Below are positions 23,421 to 33,412 of a DNA stretch of 64,000 nucleotides, piece after piece. Position 1 is the first letter of the stretch, and each line of letters starts with the position of its first letter. The notes under the pieces were generated by a model, which worked only from the letters and a program-made list of their open reading frames with translations, did no database searches and was not told the origin of the DNA. This DNA is from Heliopora coerulea (Eukaryota; Cnidaria; Anthozoa; Scleralcyonacea; Helioporidae). The position numbers and the translations under genes are program-made. The DNA is taken from positions 490,501 through 554,500 of the forward strand of contig JASJOG010000002.1 in assembly GCA_030142905.1 (NCBI GenBank), read 5' to 3'.

Positions 23421-24221
23421 TTGTCACCAACTGGTTTCCGACCTGGTATAATATATGGCTTACCAAAGGTACACAAGACCAACATTCCTCTAAGACCTAT
23501 TTTATCGGCAATCAGTACTCATTCTTATAATTTAGCTAAGTTTCTCGTTCCTTTGCTTCGCCCTCTTTCCTTAGGTCGGTACTTAGTTAGTGATTCTTTC
23601 TCTTTCATTCAGGATTTATTTTCCCTGAATATCAATTCTAGTAACTTAATAATGGCCAGTTTTGACATCACCTCACTTTTCACCAACATACCCATGGATG
23701 AAACCATAGATATTATTCTTGATCAGTTATTTTCTTCCGCTCAATTATTTGAAGGTTTTTCTCGCGAACAGCTTAAGCAACTCCTTAATTTATCGGTCAA
23801 AAATTGTCATTTTACTTTCAGAGGTAGGTTTTTTGATCAAATTGAAGGTGTCGCTATGGGTTCGCCTCTCGGTCCCTTGTTTGCCAACATTTTTCTTTCA
23901 TACCACGAACAAAATTGGCTTAAAAATTGTCCCGCTCAGTTCAAACCCATATACTGTATTACAGGCGTTACGTTGACGATTGTTTTATTTTGGTTAAATC
24001 TAAAGACCACATTACCCCCTTTTTTAGATTATCTAAATTCCCAACACACCTGCATTAATTTTACTTGTGAAATTGACGCTGACAAAACGCTTCCGTTTCT
24101 TGACATTAAAATCCAACGCTCTAATGGTTCATTTGTTACCTCAGTTTATCGCAAACCAACTTTCGCCGGGCTTTTTACCAACTTTGAAAGTTTTATACCC
24201 CTCGTGTTTAAAAAGGATTAA
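23421..24221 (+). pseudogene. Penelope-like reverse transcriptase
   Basis: 266 codons, with GIIYGLPKVHKTNIPLRPIL, SFDITSLFTNIPMDETI (catalytic Asp), GVAMGSPLGPLFANIF, then PFLDIKIQRSNGSF and TSVYRKPTFAG. The catalytic YVDD is not in this frame: it is encoded at about 23956-23985 (RRYVDDCFILV) in another frame, so two small indels bracket the active site. The frame ends in a TAA near 24221, just before the endonuclease part. Confidence 0.85.
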
Positions 24222-24229
24222 TTTACACT

Positions 24230-24808
24230 TTGATGTTTCGCTATTTTAAACTAAGCTCCTCTTACGATATTTTTCACGCTGAACTTGAGAAACTGAAAAC
24301 TTTATTAAAACAAAATGGATATCCACGCAGATTTTTGGACTACTGTTTTCGAATTCTTTTAAACAAAATTTCTCATCCTCCTGTAAAACCTCTTACGGCG
24401 CCTAGGCTCTTACTTTCTTTAGTTTTACCTTTCACCGGAAATCATGGCCTACAAATTCGTCAACAAGTTACCAAATTACTTGCGTCAGCCTATCCACACC
24501 TCCAAATTCGCATTGCTTTTCGGCCCGTTTCTCGTCTGTCTAACTTTTTCCGTTTTAAAGATTGTTTACCACTCAAATTGAGATCCCATGTAGTTTACAA
24601 ATTCACGTGCCGACGCTGCCAGGCGTCGTATATAGGCGAAACATGCCGTTTATTACACACTAGGATCTCCGATCACAAAGGTATTTCAGCCTACAGTGGA
24701 AAACCGCTCTCACATTCTACACTATCTAGTGTCTTTTCACGCAAGGTGAAAACCGACCATGAAATCTCTTTTGATGATTTCGAAATCTCATCCTCTGGCT
24801 CAACTTAG
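24230..24808 (+). pseudogene. Penelope-like C-terminal part with GIY-YIG endonuclease
   Basis: 192 codons. The linker region (YDIFHAELEKLKTLLKQNGY) is followed by the GIY-YIG core: VVYKFTCRRCQASYIGETCR, where YKF and YIGET are the two Tyr motifs, with Arg in TRISDHK. The CxxC pair is typical of these elements. The reading frame stops soon after the domain, at CTCAACTTAG, where related proteins continue for about 30 residues. Confidence 0.85.
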
Positions 24809-25061
24809 TTTGACGTTCTTCTGCGAGAAAGTCTGTTAATTTCTAAAATGCAACCGTCTCTTAACGCTAATATTAGATCCTTTCCCTTAGCACTTTTTTA
24901 ACGTAATTTCTTGAATTAAATTCTTCACACGTCCAATTCTTCACCACTTGACTATTCGCACTCCTTCCGCTAATTGTTCTTGCCGCTAATCCTTTGTGAC
25001 ATTCCTTCATCACTATTTTTGTAACAGTTAGCTATTTAAGCCTCTCAACTCCTGTGAATAA

Positions 25062-25108
25062 TTATTCTGATGATGTTACTGGTTAAGTAACGAAACGTTG
25101 GTCAATAA
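25062..25108 (+). ncRNA. Hammerhead-like ribozyme motif at the Penelope 3' end
   Basis: Stem I TTATT/AATAA (25062-25066 with 25104-25108), CTGATGA at 25067-25073, one extra T, stem II GTTAC/GTAAC (25075-25079 with 25087-25091), GAA, a 2-bp stem III (AC/GT) and C25103 at the cleavage position. Minimal type I hammerheads with very short stem III are known in Penelope-like elements. The extra T after CTGATGA departs from the consensus, so activity is uncertain. Confidence 0.65.
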
Positions 25109-25228
25109 AATCCTTTTAAAGATATGGTTCCATTATGGCTTTATTTAAACTTGTTTGCTGGGCTATTATATTTTTAACTAAACTTCGTTTCCCACCTGGC
25201 TCTTCAATCGCAAGGAAAGGACCAATTT

Positions 25229-25468
25229 ATGACTGTGAAAAAGTTTTATAAGGATAAATTTGCTCTGGTTATTGACCTTAGAAGTAATAAAGAAGTTAAT
25301 AAAACTGCACATGGAAAGAAAATTGTAAATACACAAAATGGTGTTCTATTGGAGATTAAAAAGAAAGCACATACTGGAAATATTAATTGCAATATATTTG
25401 TTGTCTCTGATGGACTAGTTAATTTCATTAATAAGGATCTCCAAAGTATTCAATATTGGAGAGTGTGA
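25229..25468 (+). CDS. Unrecognised 79-residue ORF of virus-like cassette
   Basis: Starts with ATG at 25229 and ends 19 bp before the ATPase start, on the same strand. It contains KFALVIDLRSNKEVNKTAHG, then NTQNGVLLEI and NIFVVSDGLVNFI, a mostly beta-strand pattern. I do not recognise a named family with certainty. Spacing and strand suggest it belongs to the same element as the ATPase, and it may be the surviving end of a longer protein whose start was lost to the Penelope insertion. Confidence 0.55.
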   Translation: MTVKKFYKDKFALVIDLRSNKEVNKTAHGKKIVNTQNGVLLEIKKKAHTGNINCNIFVVSDGLVNFINKDLQSIQYWRV

Positions 25469-25487
25469 TACACACTTTATTATATAA

Positions 25488-26096
25488 ATGTCTGCAAAAG
25501 ATACACCTTTTAATATGATTATTACAGGAATGACAGGTTGTGGAAAGACTTATTATCTTCTTAATTTTATAGAGAAAAAATATATGAACCACTTTGATTA
25601 CATTATAATAATATGTCCAACTTTTTCTTGGAATAAAACTTATGAGAATTGGAAATACATAAATGGCCCAGATGTAATTGTAATTGAATGTGGACAAGAT
25701 TACACTGATAATATGCTTAGATTTACTTCAAAAATATACAGAGGAACCAACAGTTTAATAATTTTAGATGACTGTGCATGTAGTTCTGATGTTAAGATGA
25801 GAGTCAGCGAATTGGTAAAATTAGGATTTGCAGCAAGACATTATGGTCTTTCAACAATAGTAATAACCCAACAGTTGACAAGTATAAGTAAATCATATGG
25901 AGAAAATATAAGCAAATTGAGTACTTTTTGTAATCCAAATAGAAATGATATGAAAATTATAATAGATGATTATATGAATGGTGTTAGTAAGGAAGAGATA
26001 AATAAAATAATAAATACACTTAAAAATAACGAGTGTTCAGTATTAGAGGTCAATTTAAATTATCCATATGAATATAGAATATGTGGTATTGTATAA
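25488..26096 (+). CDS. FtsK/HerA (A32-type) packaging ATPase of a virus-like element
   Basis: 202 residues, intronless. Walker A is ITGMTGCGKTYYLL (residues 12-25). Walker B is SLIILDDCA (about 88-96), with the Asp pair expected for this class. A sensor-like TIVITQQ lies at about 122-128. This fits the small DNA-packaging ATPases of Polinton/Maverick, adintovirus-like and related double-stranded DNA elements, which power genome entry into a capsid. Its 3' end overlaps the next frame by 29 bp, the tight layout of viral genes. No polymerase B, integrase or capsid gene was found in the window, so the element is a remnant or a rearranged fragment. The family call is by motif and not by search. 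Confidence 0.8.
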   Translation: MSAKDTPFNMIITGMTGCGKTYYLLNFIEKKYMNHFDYIIIICPTFSWNKTYENWKYINGPDVIVIECGQDYTDNMLRFTSKIYRGTNSLIILDDCACSSDVKMRVSELVKLGFAARHYGLSTIVITQQLTSISKSYGENISKLSTFCNPNRNDMKIIIDDYMNGVSKEEINKIINTLKNNECSVLEVNLNYPYEYRICGIV

Positions 26097-26640
26097 ATCC
26101 ATGGTAAAACATAAAAAATCATTGGAAGAAAACATTAAAGAACTGGAAGATGAAATCAAAACCGCAGAAATAGATGTTGACAGCGTAGCTGATCCGCAAG
26201 ATGAGATTGAAAGGAAAAGGGAAGAATTAATTAAATTAGCAGAAGATGGACAGTTTAATAAAAGTGTTAAAACCATAAAGAAAGCAAGTAATAAGATCAT
26301 AGAAAAATATTATAATGAATATGAAAGGAAAAGAATGCAAAAAGCGAATGAATTTATAACTGACCAATTAATAAGTAAGTTTGCCGATGTATTAGGTGGT
26401 TTGGATGCAATAGAAAAACCAGAAGTATTATCTTAAGAATTACAAAAAGATGACTTATTAAAAAGTGATGTTATAAAAGTTGTTGAAAAGATAAGTCCTT
26501 GTATTCCATGTCTTGGATTTCTATCTGGTGGTATTACCACTGGGAAACATATTTATAACCATAAAAATAACAAAAATAAAAGCGAAGAGATTCCTACGGA
26601 AGTTAACAGTGGAGCTGATAATCCACAAACAAATGAGTAA
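26068..26640 (+). pseudogene. Coiled-coil ORF of virus-like cassette, one in-frame stop
   Basis: Overlaps the ATPase end by 29 bp. The first 122 codons are Lys/Glu-rich and probably coiled coil (KSLEENIKELEDEIKTAEID). A TAA at 26434-26436 interrupts. The same frame then continues to 26640 with a Cys/Gly-rich hydrophobic patch (ISPCIPCLGFLSGGITTGKH), for 191 codons in all. The function is unknown: a small virion-associated or accessory protein is a guess from position. The stop is shared by both arms. Confidence 0.6.
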
Positions 26641-26700
26641 ATACACATTTTTAACCAAAAGTGAGTGATCTAAAAGCTAAGCTTCAATCTAAGAGTAATA

Positions 26701-26854
26701 TAGTAATGGGGGAGGACCATTAAATGGAGATTAGGTGGTCTTGACACTCTAACAAAAACTATGGTATTTTTTAGAAAATAGAATTTTTTCAGGGGGTCAG
26801 GGGGTCAGGGATTTTATACCTAATAACTAAGTGTGCTAATACCCCCCATTACTA
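26701..26854. mobile_element. 154-bp MITE-like insert, right arm copy
   Basis: Inverted ends TAGTAATGGGGG and CCCCCATTACTA, with TA at 26699-26700 and 26855-26856. It is present at the same place in both arms, so it inserted before the arms became duplicated or homogenised. Confidence 0.65.
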
Positions 26855-27523
26855 TACTCATTTTTTCCTCACGATATCCAATGGAACGTTTTGTGATTTG
26901 TAAAGATTTAAATACTTTGGATGACTTCGTAGAAACCAAATTGGGTGGTCGGGTGTGTTTGAGAGGTAACAAACCAATTTTACTGCCCCTCAGACAAGTC
27001 TGTATCTACTCACGGATGAACATTTTTCATTTCAAGGCCGGACACTAACCATCAAATCATATCATGCAAGTTTAACAAGTACTTTGATAAATAACAAGTA
27101 GTAAAAATGCTACAATAATTCAAACATGTCACACACTGCAAACCAACTTTACATTCGTGACTGTCCTTCTCCCAGTTGAGTCTCTGCACCTTAATAGATT
27201 GAGCTTTACATTTGCATCAGAGGTAGGATCCCGTTCGATTCCCTTAATGTTTCGAAGCATGTATCGTATTACCTTTCACTGACGGATGATCAACGACAAG
27301 GAACAATTGGGGTTTTATCGGAAAAAGAACTTCATACGCACAATGGCTCAGCACCCAAGTAAAATTTCTGCATAATGTCAAACTTCAGGAATTAACTTAA
27401 GTAGCTAGTTGGAGTAAAACATCTCTATTTATGGGACGAATATGAACTCATTACCCTTCAAAATATTTGTCTGTGTCTACCCCTACCGATTATATCTTGG
27501 CACTAAGCTTGCAAATTCACCGT

Positions 27524-28896
27524 TTTTTCATACAAATATATCTACCAAATATATCTATATTTCCCGTGTATCTTGCCCATAGGGTTTTTGGCTTGTATTT
27601 TCTTGAACAGCAAATAAATTAAATTCGTTTTGAAATAATACTCTCAGAATTAGAAACTCTCAAATATTGTAATCCCAGGTCTTTGCCTCGTTTTTGAGTC
27701 GATGATCTTCCTTTGGTTTCTAATGTTTCAGTAGAAACCGAATTTTTGCATTTTGTTTCAGGTTTCAAGTCAAAAAAATTTTAATTAACTGACTTGCTAT
27801 ACTTCAAATTATTATCGGACCATAAGGTAGAAATACTTTCGCCCACGAATGAAATGACCTCGTAGTGGGCACACGCCAGGAGTCCTACTAACAAATACTT
27901 CAACGACTTTAGCTCTACAGACGTCAGAGACAATTCAGAGCAAGATATTTAGCTAATTACCGGACATTCGCCAAAAATGGGAACTCTCAAGTCGAGAATC
28001 TTCGATTTTGGTTCACCTATGAGTTCTTTGAAATGCATGTTAGAAGTTGAAGCCGTACATGAGCCAAAAGGTAAACGCAATCAGTTTTGGAATTTCCAAT
28101 CTCACTTTTTAGACCTCGCCTTACCGTCAGAAATACCAATTTATTTGATACTTCCTGTTGAACATAACTGTGAAAGTCGATACCACCTAATTCAATTTTG
28201 GAAACCTTGGAGACAGATGTAACGCTTATAATTGTGTGAGTCTTATCATTATTTGAAAACAGTGCAATAAAAGATAAAGGCTACATGGATTATGCGTTAG
28301 AATATTAAAGGTTAGTTCAAAGCTCTTATTGATAACAAGTCTTTTTGACCCCGCAGGAAGCGGTAAAAATTGTCAGGCAAGCACTTCGAGTCCTCTCGTA
28401 CTCAAACTCACCTTTTCAAGACCGGAATTTCAAGTCCTCGAGTTCCTGCCATAAATTCACCTGAGTTACCTAAAGTAAGTCTTGCGGCAGAAATGATAAA
28501 GTATATTGTTTGTCGATGCGTTGAGTATATATCATGACAAATGCAACCTATAACATTGAATTCAGTGCATTTTATTATTATTTAGTATTGCGACAAGTTG
28601 CATTCTTCCTGTTTAACTTTCAATACATATTTATTTAATTATGAACGCAAAATCGCGACTGAATTACTGCTAGGTTTTCTCTGTTAAAAGTACTACATAC
28701 CTTATCAACCCAGCAGTTCACCAAAATAAAAAGGCGTCATTTACCAAAAGTTAGACTGTTTTCTTACTGAACAGACACAAAAACGATTATTGGAAAGAAC
28801 GTAGTCTTTACTCTTAACTAATGCTAAAATGCACAAAACCCGTCTAATTTATTTGAGCATAATTCTAAGGAAGTATTTCAAGATATGAAAATATCT
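27524..28896. other. No recognisable gene
   Basis: AT-rich flank of the inverted repeat. An 81-codon frame at 27977-28222 has no domain and is probably chance. Confidence 0.5.
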
Positions 28897-29061
28897 ATTA
28901 AGGTTGATGAACGATCTTCAAGCTCGATACTCAGAAAATGATTTCTGAGCCCCAGACGGGGATCGAACCCGCAACCTTCTGATGACCTTCTTCGATCCCC
29001 GTCTGGGGCTCAGAAATCATTTTCTGAGTATCGAGCTTGAAGATCGTTCATCTACCTTAAT
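28897..29061. repeat. Palindromic tRNA-derived SINE fragment (71-bp arms)
   Basis: Left arm 28897-28967 and right arm 28991-29061 are inverted copies around a 23-bp loop. Each arm contains the 3' half of a tRNA-like head (B-box GGTTCGATCCC on the - strand of the left arm), then CTCAGAAA...TTTTCTGAG and a unique body ending in ATATATCCAAGCT. The same tail occurs in the SINEs at 40005-40605, so they are one family. Confidence 0.75.
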
Positions 29062-32000
29062 ATATCCAAGCTCTCATGTTTCTCAAACATTAAACCGCAA
29101 AATATCTATTCTTTAAAAAAGTACGTTTTCTTTGGATTTTTATCGCTGGATCTTTACTGCTACTGAACTGGTAAGATGCCATTCAAAGAAATAACCTCAG
29201 TGATATATTCTACATAATATTCCAATTGTAATAACTGATTATCATACATAAGTAAACTCAAAGGATGCCTTAAAAATGCATAGGTACTTTGATTCATTTC
29301 TTTTTTCACCCAATTATTACATTCTTAATTATTGGAACAAACAGTAGTTTAATTGAAATGCCATGTGTCATAGTGAATCTTTTTTTCGAGCTTATTTCAA
29401 AATCATTGTCAAACCTAAAAATACAAGTAAGACATGATCCTCGAAATATTACCTTTATTCATCTTTAGTCTTGCTGTGCAACTCAAATCTTGGTTTTTTA
29501 TGATACTTTTCGGAATTTGCTTTATTCTATACTTTTTGAAATTGTCGGCTAGCAATGGCTTTTGCATCAAGCCATCGGATACGAAATTAAAGAAACGTAA
29601 TATATTATCAGTTTCGTTCCTTAGGTTTCCTGTTACTTCCAATGAATTATTTACAAAACAGCATATTCAGAATGGGTCGTGGTGACAGACTGAATTCCAG
29701 CGAGTTTATCATTATGATAAAAGACAGTGAAATGATCTTAATTGTAAATGATGTAACTGGTTGGTTTAAACGAAAATTTAATTTCAATATTATTTCCCTT
29801 CATCCTTGAGTCTCATGGGTGCTATAAACGGATTGTTGGCAGATATCTACTATTCGGCAACTTTCAAGTCTTTTTTTCTCAAGTTATTATCTACCATGCC
29901 GGTCACACTTTCCTCTGCTATATTTTCCAGAAAATTTAAGTGAATGAGTGATCGAAAACATTTACGGCATCAGAGAAATCTTTTAAGTTTAACACAAGAA
30001 GAAGATCCAAAAAATGAGCTCGTTGCCAATAAAATCCTATGTCTTCAGTAAGGTTTAGCTAGCATGGTCTTTCCAATACAGTCAAGACTAATCAACTGAG
30101 TTTTGCACTACGACAATTTATCTGATCAATCCCATATGGATTACCAGTCAACAGATTAATGAATTGGTAATAGATTTTGCCGTTCGCATACAATTTGATC
30201 CTTGCATTGTACGACATCACTCGATAACGGACTGTTATTGTGAAAATTGTTTGTATGAATTTTCTTTCTTTCGACAAATGGTTAAGCAGAATTTCATGGA
30301 ATGCTCTGATGATTAATAACTGGCATATTCAATTCAATTGTGTGATGAAGTGTTAAGTTTGGACTGCCAATTTAGGTCCCTTTTGGGCTAAAGTGTATTT
30401 TCCACAACTTTATAATAATCGTACTTTAATGGAAGACGCTCTACCATGGAATAACCAACACCTGATGTACGGTGAAGAAAAAGTGGTTCACCTACAAAAG
30501 TCGATGCAACCAAAAATAAACGAATGATTCTGTAGGGTTTATGCGTGTATGTTTTATACAGGGTACACAATTTTTGAAATGAATCGATAAGAAGCAAACA
30601 CATGCATAACTTTAGGCGCTAGTCACTTTACGTCAAAATCTGTCATGATTTAATTATAATATATCAGTGCCGTACCAAGTGAGGTTTACAACTGGGGCGC
30701 TTGCCCCGGGTCCAAAATTTTATGAGGCGACATTTTCGGGAAAAAAATCGACTTTTTTGCTCTTTTTTTTCTGAATTCAAATATATTTGCAAAGCTCTCT
30801 AAAACGTTTAATCAATGCCAACTTCTTGTTAACTAGACGAGTTTGTAGCTGTTAAGGCTTGGCCGAAGGGTCTGTTTGAAGTTTCCAATTACATGTTGAG
30901 TAATAAAATGACAAAAAGTACAAAAATCACTTAAGAAGTACCTTGTTTAGTTACATACCAGGGTACCATTACACAGTTATTATAATATAAGGAGTTTGGA
31001 GAGCATTAATGAGAGCAGAGGATGGGCCTTCAACAGAATTTTCTCGGGCGGATAACCACCTAGGTACAGCTCTCATAATATTTATGATACACCATGTAAA
31101 TATATACACTGCTGTTTATCTTATTTGAAAGGACTCATAAAATGACGATGTAAAACCTTGAGCTGTTTATCCATATCCGCCAGATTCTATTTGAGATATT
31201 TCAATTTGTTTGACATGTCAATGAGACGATGGATGACGCAGTGATATCAGTTGTGTGTTCCAGGTTATTCAACAGAATCATTTCAGATTTTATGCTTTGT
31301 CCAATTTTGTAATACTGAACAGCTCCATGCCAAAAAATAATTGTTGTTCTGATGTATAAGCTTCCAGACTACTCAAGTCCATAAAATCCTACTCTTTTGT
31401 CTCTAGCACTTTCATGAGTACTTTTTGTTGAAGATAGTTTAGCCATTTTGCCTTATCATTGTACGCACTATGTACAACTTAGAAACAGAAAACGTTATAA
31501 ATTAATTATCAATTAATCAGCTTATTCATTTATTCGTTTATTCGCTCACCTATTCATTCTCTCGTTTCTTTATTCATTCATTCGTTTATTCACTTATTCG
31601 TTTATTCGTTAACCATATTCAGATCAAGCTCATTTTGACTTTTAAGGATCAGGAAAAGACTTTAGAGGTTCACCACCTGTAATTTTAATTCTAATACGGC
31701 AAATACTTTGGTGTCATTATGACACAATATGACGTTATTACGACGTTATTTGTTTGATTTTATTGAGTAAAACTGTCTTTAAGGTCACTATTTCAATTAT
31801 GTTTCAACTTATAAAGACAAAACGTTAACAGGTACTTTTGTGATATAATTCTGATGTCTTCTAACCCCAGCGATGAAGCGATACTTTTATAGTTGGTGGC
31901 TATGGTAGTTATTTACCTGATTATGGAAGTGGAAAAATACCTGAAATTTAATTTGTATATTAGGGAGGTTTAGCAACCCCCCCCAGCTATCATTGTCATT

Positions 32001-33351
32001 TTAGGTTTTAAAGAAAGAATTTTTTTTGTACAAGGACGTATCTTTTATATCCTCAGTTGTTTGAACACAGTTATTAGTGCTACTGTATGTCAAAAATCGC
32101 ACTTGCCTGTCAAAATTTTTCACCTTGTTACAGTAGCTTGGAAAATCCCCACTTTTTATAGATTTCGATGGTGTTTAACGAGAATAAGTACAATCGTATC
32201 CTATTCTGTTTGATATCCGGATCACAGCACTCTTCGATTTTATCAGCGTTACCTATTTCATTTTACCTGATTGTCATGGTTTTCGTATTATCTAAGTTGG
32301 GGGGTGGCACACCCCCCAACACCCCCTCCCCACTTGCGACGTCCCAGACTAACTTTTTGACTGTAATTAACAACATGAATATTGTCATATCTATTGACCA
32401 ACTTGCCGAAGCTTTCAATATTCCAAATATTTTAAGCAAATGATTGTCTTTCTACTCAATTTTTATAGATTGATGCGTATGTAGAAGTTAATATGATAGT
32501 AACGATATCTCAAATCGTAGCTACGTCACTAATAGTTGACTAAATTGAGATTTTTTCTTAAAAAATGTCACCGTTAACTTTACAAATTATAAAATTTTTT
32601 TTTAGATAAAAAGGATGTTTTTTATTTTATCTTCGAGGTATCTGAGTGGAAGCAATGAAAATACACGAAAAATCCTTTGTTAGAAATAAATTTGTCATTT
32701 TGTTATTTGCCCTCTTTGGACCTCCTTCTTGGATCGGCGCCACCAGATTCTCTGTGCATGAGCTGGTTGCTGCATGTTTGACTTTATATTATATTTAAGT
32801 ATTACAAAGATAATCGACTCGAGCCAAAACGTTTGCGTATTTAAACTTTCCTTTGAAAGCGTTTTACCTGTTTTTATTACATGATAATACTTTCACTAAC
32901 CACCTTCGGGTAAAGACGTACAGTTGCTTTACTTAAAGTTAAATACTTGAGTTTTACAAAGAGTCAATAAAAAGACGTTCTCTGTTTCTCAATATCTTCT
33001 GTTTATGCAAGACTTAGACTGCCTATTTTTCAAATTGAGCTCTTGCTTGAGAGTATCTTTCCACGTGGCTGTTAATTTCTGGCTAATAAAAATCCAGCAA
33101 AGCTTAGGGCGAAGTAATACCGTCATTTTGTAGGGTAGAGAGGGGTATCTATTAACGCTTTGGAAATGCGGTTAATGAGTTAAGAGATGAACAACATATT
33201 GTTCATTTGATTACAGATAAATATTACCAGCCTAACATACACGAGTAAAGTTTGATAAACTGTACACTCGACTCTCTTAATTTTAGAGTGGTTGAAGTAT
33301 TATCCTCTTGGTGTTGGCCAGTCAGTCATTTGTGGGCAGTGAGAACCTACC
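29062..33351. other. No recognisable gene; degenerate (ATTC)n at 31505-31612
   Basis: About 4.3 kb upstream of the protease gene. It holds an ATTC/ATTCG-type microsatellite (31505-31612), a G6/C6 hairpin (GGGGGGTGGCACACCCCCC at about 32300-32318) and a short GC-rich patch at 30690-30715. The frame 29434-29685 starts with a hydrophobic stretch but has no gene-like context. Confidence 0.5.
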
Positions 33352-33412
33352 ATGAAGCTTTATAAACTCTATTTATTTCTCATCCTTCGTCACGGATTAT
33401 CAATTTTCGCAG
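33352..33412 (+). CDS. Protease gene exon 1: start and signal peptide
   Basis: ATG at 33352 opens MKLYKLYLFLILRHGLSIFA, a short basic N-terminus followed by a hydrophobic core and a small-residue end (IFA), as in a cleavable signal peptide. The donor is CGCAG/GTAAGC at 33413, leaving one base of the next codon (phase 1). Joined to exon 2 it gives a propeptide EYSREKR before the protease. Confidence 0.75.

Larger units (their letters stand above)
23040..25140 (+). mobile_element. Penelope-like element 1 (RT plus GIY-YIG), decayed
   Basis: A recognisable N-terminal segment (LDLSFLKSCRSFNVFPKF) at about 23120-23180 is followed by rearranged DNA, then an RT frame at 23421-24221 and an endonuclease frame at 24230-24808. 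The 3' end carries a hammerhead-like motif (25062-25108), followed by AT-rich DNA. Its insertion breaks the virus-like element between 22828 and about 25140. Penelope-like elements are retroelements with a telomerase-related RT and a GIY-YIG nuclease. This copy is inactivated by frameshifts and inverted micro-duplications. Confidence 0.85.
25884..27523 (+). repeat. Right arm of the 1640-bp inverted repeat
   Basis: Partner of 21188-22827. This arm is joined to the intact 5' part of the ATPase gene (25488-25883), so this orientation is the parental one. The two arms are separated by 3056 bp, of which about 2.3 kb is Penelope-type DNA. Confidence 0.95.

Noticed and set aside
23183..23485. - strand frame containing RT-like residues in Penelope element 1
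   Set aside because: It is the inverted micro-duplication of the element's own RT, read backwards, and not a second gene.
30660..30780. GC-rich patch with GGGGCGCTTGCCCCGGG
   Set aside because: It looks like a dispersed-repeat remnant or a small hairpin, but no second copy or structure in this window supports a call.
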